A stretch of DNA of 9,479 nucleotides from Streptomyces sp. NRRL WC-3549 (GTDB lineage: Bacteria; Actinomycetota; Actinomycetes; Streptomycetales; Streptomycetaceae). The notes under the pieces are model-generated. The model did no database searches and was not told where the DNA came from. It saw only the letters and a program-made list of their open reading frames with translations. This document shows positions 6,106 to 9,479 of the stretch, one piece after another. Numbering within the stretch: the stretch's first letter is position 1; each line of letters opens with the position of its first letter. The position numbers were made by a program, and so were the translations under genes. The DNA is taken from contig NZ_KL585381.1 in the NCBI RefSeq assembly GCF_000721935.1, positions 104,315 to 113,793 on the forward strand, given 5' to 3'.

Positions 6106-6424
6106 AGCACACCTCGCGCGAACGCGAGTGGTGCGTGCAGATGATGACACAGTCGAGCGTGTTGCCACCAATCGCGGCTCACGGTACTAGGCGGGCGGGC
6201 GACGTGGCAAAGCGCCCTGCGGGCGGGTCGCGGGCGGGTGCGTACCCGGTCGGCCCCCCATGAGTTGCGCAACGTGCGGGCGTGCGGAGCGTTAGAGAAG
6301 GCGAGGGCTCCGCCCTCTGCCCGCCACCGCCCACCCGCCCCGCGCGCGTCCGCCCACGCGGCGCACGCCGGAGCGGGCAGGCGCGCCGACGGCGCGCCAC
6401 CAGAACAAAACAGGAGCTCCCCTC
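6106..6424. other. Intergenic region between tRNA-Ser and the SSI-family gene
   Basis: No gene is supported in these 319 bases. Visible elements are a CTCGCG/CGCGAG inverted repeat just upstream of tRNA-Ser (about 6112-6127), a four-run G-tract motif GGG-c-GGG-tcgc-GGG-c-GGG (6221-6238), a 10-bp palindrome GTTGCGCAAC (6264-6273) that might be an operator, a small GAGGGC/GCCCTC hairpin (6303-6317), and a GGCGCGCC hairpin (6380-6398) just before the ribosome site. It must contain the promoters of tRNA-Ser (minus) and the SSI-type gene (plus), but I could not place either with confidence. Confidence 0.6.
6380..6398 (+). repeat. GGCGCGCC inverted repeat in the SSI-gene leader
   Basis: Two copies of the palindrome GGCGCGCC (6380-6387, 6391-6398) flank GAC and can form an 8-bp all-GC hairpin that ends 13 bases before the AGGAG ribosome site at 6412. 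It may affect translation or mRNA stability. Confidence 0.5.
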
Positions 6425-6904
6425 ATGCTGCGCCGCCTCACCCTCACCGCCGTGGCCTCCCTCGCCGCGCTGTCCGCCGCCGCGCCCGCCGCCACCGCCG
6501 TCACGCCCCTGCTGCCGCTGCCTCCGCTCCCGGTGCTCCAGCACGACCGGCTCCTCGCGCGCGACGAGCCGACCGAGCAGACCCGGCTCACCGTCACGGT
6601 CTCGGAGTCGGGCAACCCGAAGGCCGACGGCGTCTTCGAGCTGGAGTGCGGTCCCGCGGCCGGCAGTCACCCCGAGGCGCGGCGGGCCTGCGATCTGCTG
6701 GACCAGGCCGTGGAGGAGGGCGAGAACCCCTTCGTGCCGACGGACCGGAACGCCATGTGCACCATGCAGGCCGGCGGGCCGGCCGCCGCCCGGGTCGAAG
6801 GCACCTGGCACGGGCAGCCGATCGACGCCCGGTTCAGCCGCGCCAACGGCTGCGAGATCTCCCGCTGGAACAACCTCGTCCCCGTACTCCCCGCCGCGCG
6901 GTAG
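6425..6904 (+). CDS. Secreted SSI-family (subtilisin inhibitor-like, I16) protein
   Basis: This protein of 159 residues has a signal peptide (RR, hydrophobic core, cleavage near ATA at 23-25), a Pro/Leu-rich N-terminal stretch (about 28-37) and one SSI domain (about 53-155). Family landmarks are LTVTVSESGNP, FELECGP, GSHPEARRAC and the four cysteines C75, C89, C112 and C143, which should pair 75-89 and 112-143 as in SSI. SSI proteins are secreted tight-binding inhibitors of serine proteases. The usual reactive loop is C-P-M-V-Y-D-P-V with P1 at the Met. Here it reads C112-T-M-Q-A-G-G-P, keeping Met114 at P1 but lacking the Y-D-P-V pattern and carrying about one extra residue before EGTW. Inhibition may therefore be weaker or directed elsewhere. 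ATG at 6425 has AGGAG eight bases upstream. A hairpin terminator follows. Confidence 0.9.
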   Translation: MLRRLTLTAVASLAALSAAAPAATAVTPLLPLPPLPVLQHDRLLARDEPTEQTRLTVTVSESGNPKADGVFELECGPAAGSHPEARRACDLLDQAVEEGENPFVPTDRNAMCTMQAGGPAAARVEGTWHGQPIDARFSRANGCEISRWNNLVPVLPAAR

Positions 6905-6939
6905 CCCGTACTCCCCACCTCGCCGTAGCCCGTCCCACC

Positions 6940-6967
6940 CGCCCCTCGGCCGGTCGTCCGAGGGGCG
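6940..6967 (+). terminator. Terminator hairpin after the SSI-family gene
   Basis: A perfect 10-bp stem CGCCCCTCGG/CCGAGGGGCG (6940-6949, 6958-6967) closes an eight-base loop, 35 bases after the stop codon. There is no T-tract. It separates the SSI-type gene from the PAS protein gene. Confidence 0.75.
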
Positions 6968-7172
6968 TCGGCGCACCTCACGGGGAGCGCGTGGCCTCCG
7001 GCACAGACCACCGGCGTACGCCGCGTGCACAGAACCTTGGTGAGAGCTCCCCCTCATCCGCCGCCCCGCCGCCCGTCCCTGCCTTTAGACTCCTTGCATG
7101 ACGGTCCGAGGCCCACGAGCCACCATGGGCCCAGCCGTCAGCACGGTGCGGTAATCAGGGAGGAAGCGTCTC

Positions 7173-9479
7173 GTGAGCAGCAGGCCATCCCGAGGCGCTG
7201 CTCGCCTCGCAGCCATACTCGACGCCCTCCCGGACGGGCTCCTGCTCGTCAACTGCAACGGCACGGTCGTCAACGCCAACACCATCGCCCTCGAAATGTT
7301 CGAGACCCCGGGCACCGCCCTCGTGGGGCGCGGACTGCTCGATCTGCTTCCGGAGTTCGACTCCAGGCTGATCCCGGGGTCGATGCGCCGGCCGGATGCT
7401 GCGGACGAGCAGGGCAGGACCAAGCCCCGGCGCATGACCGCGCGCCGGACCGACGGCACCGAGTACCCGGTCGAGGTCACCAGCGCGAGCCTGGACAGCG
7501 GCCAGGCCGCGTACAACGACATCCACTCCAGCTACACCGGCGACGAACTGCTCATGCTCGTCATCCGGGACCTCACCGGCACCGTCGACACCGAGGCCGA
7601 ACTGGCCCGTTCGCAGCGGCAGACGGAGATGATCCTGCGCGCCGCCTCCGAGGGCGTCGTCGGTACGGACATGGACGGCCGGGTCGTCCTGGTCAACCCC
7701 GCCGCCGCGCAGATCCTCGGCTTCCGCGCCAGCGACCTGGGCGGCAAGGAACTGCACACGCTGGTCCTGCACTCGCGGGCGGACGGCGAGCCCTTCCCGT
7801 ACGACGGCTCCCCGCTCGCCGACACGCTCAAGTCGGGCCGCAAGCACCGGGTGCGCGGCCAGGTGCTCTGGGCCAAGAGCGGCGCGGCGGTACCGGTCGA
7901 CCTGACGACCGCACCGGTGCGCGACGGCGACCAACTGGTCGGCGCGGTCATGACGTTCACCGACCGCAGGCCGTACGAGGAACTGACCGAGCAGCACACG
8001 GAAGAGACCCAGCGGCTCACCGAACAGCACGCGGCGGAGATCGCCGAACTCACCGAGCGCCACCGGGCCGAGACCACCGCGCTCACCGAGGCGCACACCG
8101 CCGAGCTGGCCGATCACACCGAGCGGTACGCCGCCGAGCTGGAGGAGAAGACCGAACAGCTCACCGGCCTCGGCGAACGGCACACCCAACTGACCGCGGT
8201 CCTGGGCGAGTCCCTGCGCGGCCCGCTGGAGGAGATGGGCGGCGAACTCGCGACGCTCGCCGCCGACCCGGCCGGCCAGCTCTGGCCGGAGGCCAACCAG
8301 ATCCTGCACCACCTCGTCGCGGGCTACGCGAGGATGGCGACGCTCGTCGACAACGTCCTCGGCTACCAGCGACTGGACGGCGGGACCGAGCAACTCGCCA
8401 AACAGCCCGTACTGCTCGACTCGGTGGTGACCGCCGGCATCGACGGCGCGGTCGAGCTGATCGGGCCGGGCCGGGCGCAGTTCGCGGTGCACGCGCCGCC
8501 GATCGAGGCCGAGGTCGACGCGGGCCGGCTGGTCACGGCGCTCGCCCACCTCGTGGCGGACGTGGCCGGCGTCGACTCGACGGGCCGGGCGAGGCCCGTG
8601 CCGGGCGGCGGCCATGTCGACTCGACCGTCGTCGTCGCCGCGGCGCAGCGGGGCGACGTCGTCCGGATCGAGGTACGGGGGCCGTTCGCCGGGGGCGACC
8701 CGGTGCACGTCCCGATCGTGCGCGGGATCGTCCGGGCCCACGGCGGGGTTCTCCAGACGCACGAGATGCCGGGGATGAGCGGCAGCGCATACGTCCTGGA
8801 GGTGCCGATCGGCGCGGGGGCGGGGACGATCGCGCCTCCGCCCGACCCGGCACACGCGCCTCCGCCCGACCCGGTGCACGCGTCTCCGCCCGAACCGGCG
8901 CACACGTCTCCGCCCGACCCTGCGCACGTGTCTCCGCCCGACCCTGCGCACGTGTCTCCGCCCGGCCCGGTGCACGTGTCTCCGCCCGAACCCGCTGCTG
9001 CCCCGATGCCCGTCCCCGCACCTGCCCCGGTGCCCGAGCCCGCTTCCGGCCCGGTTCCGGCGCCCGTGCCTTCTCAGGCACCCGTGCCTGTTCCGGCACC
9101 CGCCCCTTCTCCGTCACCCGCTCCGGCACCCGCTCCAGTGCCTCTTCCGGCGGCCGAGTCCCCCGCGGTACCGGACGGCCCCGTACCGGGCGGTCCCGTA
9201 CCGGACGGCCCTGTACCGGACGGCCCCGTACCGGTGTCCGCCGCCCCGGGGCAGGAGGCCGCGGAGCCCGACACCCCGCCCGCACAGCAGCCCGCGCCGG
9301 GCGGGCGTCGCCGGGCGCGTAGGTCGTCGACGGACGCGTTCCTGGAGAGCCCCGTCGCGGACGGCCCCGCCGACTCCGCCGACAGCCCGGTGGCCGAGCC
9401 CACCGGGCGGCGCAGGGCGCGTCGTGCGCCGGTCGAGGAGGCGCAGGGGGCGGAGGCCGTCCCGCCTCGGCAGGGCGAG
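7173..9479 (+). CDS. PAS-PAS degenerate histidine-kinase-like protein, 3' end missing
   Basis: The frame is open from GTG 7173 to the window end, giving 769 residues with no stop. GTG was chosen because AGGGAGGA lies eight bases upstream and the first PAS fold starts at once. Order: PAS 1 (about 12-134), PAS 2 (about 151-265; GTDMDGRVVLVNPAA), a coiled coil of six 11-residue repeats (271-336), a HisKA-like segment (about 340-400) and an HATPase-like segment (about 405-548; IVRGIVRAHGG, YVLEVPI). At the H-box, GESLRGPL replaces SHELRTPL, so E346 stands where the phosphorylated His should be. The N-box reads ALAHLVADV and the Gly-rich ATP lid is shortened. It is therefore probably not a working kinase. 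Residues 554-700 are Pro-rich with two tandem repeats, followed by two RRRARR clusters. No signal peptide or membrane helix is seen, so it is cytoplasmic. The signal and partners are unknown. Confidence 0.85.
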   Translation, partial: MSSRPSRGAARLAAILDALPDGLLLVNCNGTVVNANTIALEMFETPGTALVGRGLLDLLPEFDSRLIPGSMRRPDAADEQGRTKPRRMTARRTDGTEYPVEVTSASLDSGQAAYNDIHSSYTGDELLMLVIRDLTGTVDTEAELARSQRQTEMILRAASEGVVGTDMDGRVVLVNPAAAQILGFRASDLGGKELHTLVLHSRADGEPFPYDGSPLADTLKSGRKHRVRGQVLWAKSGAAVPVDLTTAPVRDGDQLVGAVMTFTDRRPYEELTEQHTEETQRLTEQHAAEIAELTERHRAETTALTEAHTAELADHTERYAAELEEKTEQLTGLGERHTQLTAVLGESLRGPLEEMGGELATLAADPAGQLWPEANQILHHLVAGYARMATLVDNVLGYQRLDGGTEQLAKQPVLLDSVVTAGIDGAVELIGPGRAQFAVHAPPIEAEVDAGRLVTALAHLVADVAGVDSTGRARPVPGGGHVDSTVVVAAAQRGDVVRIEVRGPFAGGDPVHVPIVRGIVRAHGGVLQTHEMPGMSGSAYVLEVPIGAGAGTIAPPPDPAHAPPPDPVHASPPEPAHTSPPDPAHVSPPDPAHVSPPGPVHVSPPEPAAAPMPVPAPAPVPEPASGPVPAPVPSQAPVPVPAPAPSPSPAPAPAPVPLPAAESPAVPDGPVPGGPVPDGPVPDGPVPVSAAPGQEAAEPDTPPAQQPAPGGRRRARRSSTDAFLESPVADGPADSADSPVAEPTGRRRARRAPVEEAQGAEAVPPRQGE
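7983..8180 (+). repeat. Six 33-bp coding repeats (11-residue coiled-coil repeat)
   Basis: Codons 271-336 divide into six consecutive 11-residue units, starting LTEQHTEETQR, LTEQHAAEIAE, LTERHRAETTA, LTEAHTAELAD, then HTERYAAELEE and KTEQLTGLGER. An 11-residue (hendecad) periodicity favours a straight or slightly right-handed coiled coil. It links PAS 2 to the kinase-like core, where signal-transmitting helices normally sit. Confidence 0.8.
8832..8999 (+). repeat. 24-bp tandem repeat, seven units, encoding (V/A/T)SPP(D/E)P(A/V)H
   Basis: Seven in-frame 24-base units begin at 8832, 8856, 8880, 8904, 8928, 8952 and 8976. Each encodes eight residues such as APPPDPAH or VSPPDPAH; the last ends PEPAA and has lost the His. 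Units 4 to 6 are closest in DNA sequence, which points to recent slippage or unequal exchange. It forms a His-spaced, Pro-rich flexible linker right after the kinase-like core. Confidence 0.85.
9168..9227 (+). repeat. 15-bp tandem repeat, four units, encoding VP(D/G)GP
   Basis: Four adjacent 15-base units (9168, 9183, 9198, 9213) of the type GTACCGGACGGCCCC encode VPDGP, VPGGP, VPDGP, VPDGP and are followed by a partial unit. The near identity of the DNA suggests recent expansion within the Pro-rich tail of the PAS protein. Confidence 0.8.

Noticed and set aside
7155..8975. A long minus-strand open frame (606 codons) opposite the PAS protein
   Set aside because: It is a GC-rich antisense shadow: the product is Arg/His/Val-rich with no domain, and the plus-strand frame has two clear PAS domains and a good ribosome site.
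7025..9322. A 765-codon plus-strand frame overlapping the PAS protein in another register
   Set aside because: Its product is a low-complexity Arg/Gly/Pro string without any motif, and it has no ribosome site.

Overview
The window reads as chromosomal DNA of a Streptomyces-type actinomycete. It is very GC-rich, with GC-rich third codon positions, GTG starts, GGAGG-type ribosome sites, long GC hairpin terminators without long T-tracts, a subtilisin-inhibitor (SSI) family protein and a sortase-E type LAETG surface protein. No transposase, integrase, phage gene or CRISPR array is visible, so it looks like core chromosome. The most unusual parts are a degenerate histidine-kinase-like protein at the right end and several repeats in the intergenic regions.

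Left block, minus strand (1-3518). Read in transcription order, it holds a DUF2797-type protein with a Cys cluster and a GIY-YIG-like stretch (3518-2631), an amidohydrolase-2 family metal hydrolase (2549-1674), an OmpR-family response regulator (1591-851) and the N-terminal part of its sensor kinase (858-1, cut by the window edge). The regulator and kinase overlap by 8 bases and are certainly a pair. Ahead of the regulator are four direct hexamer repeats in two 11-bp-spaced pairs, which look like an OmpR-type autoregulatory operator. The hydrolase leader carries an array of G-tracts on the mRNA strand.

Middle (3519-4208) is a gene-free, relatively AT-richer stretch. It holds a 14-bp direct repeat at 22-bp spacing, a C-rich 9-bp tandem repeat, a promoter candidate, and a terminator-like hairpin with a T-tract just in front of the next gene. 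Then comes a plus-strand gene (4209-5516) for a secreted protein with a coiled coil, a probable Ig-like domain and an LAETG sortase tail, followed by a 13-bp-stem terminator.

Two minus-strand tRNA genes follow, each with its own strong 3' hairpin: tRNA-Arg(ACG) at 5725-5797 and tRNA-Ser(GCT) at 6015-6105.

Right block, plus strand (6425-9479). A small secreted SSI-family protein with an altered reactive loop is followed by a hairpin terminator. After it begins a large protein (7173 to the window end, 769 residues, incomplete). It has two PAS domains, a six-fold 11-residue coiled-coil repeat and a histidine-kinase-like core in which the phosphoacceptor His is replaced and the ATP-binding boxes are eroded. 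A Pro-rich tail follows, with 8-residue and 5-residue tandem repeats and two copies of an RRRARR basic motif. It is probably a non-catalytic, kinase-derived sensor or scaffold.
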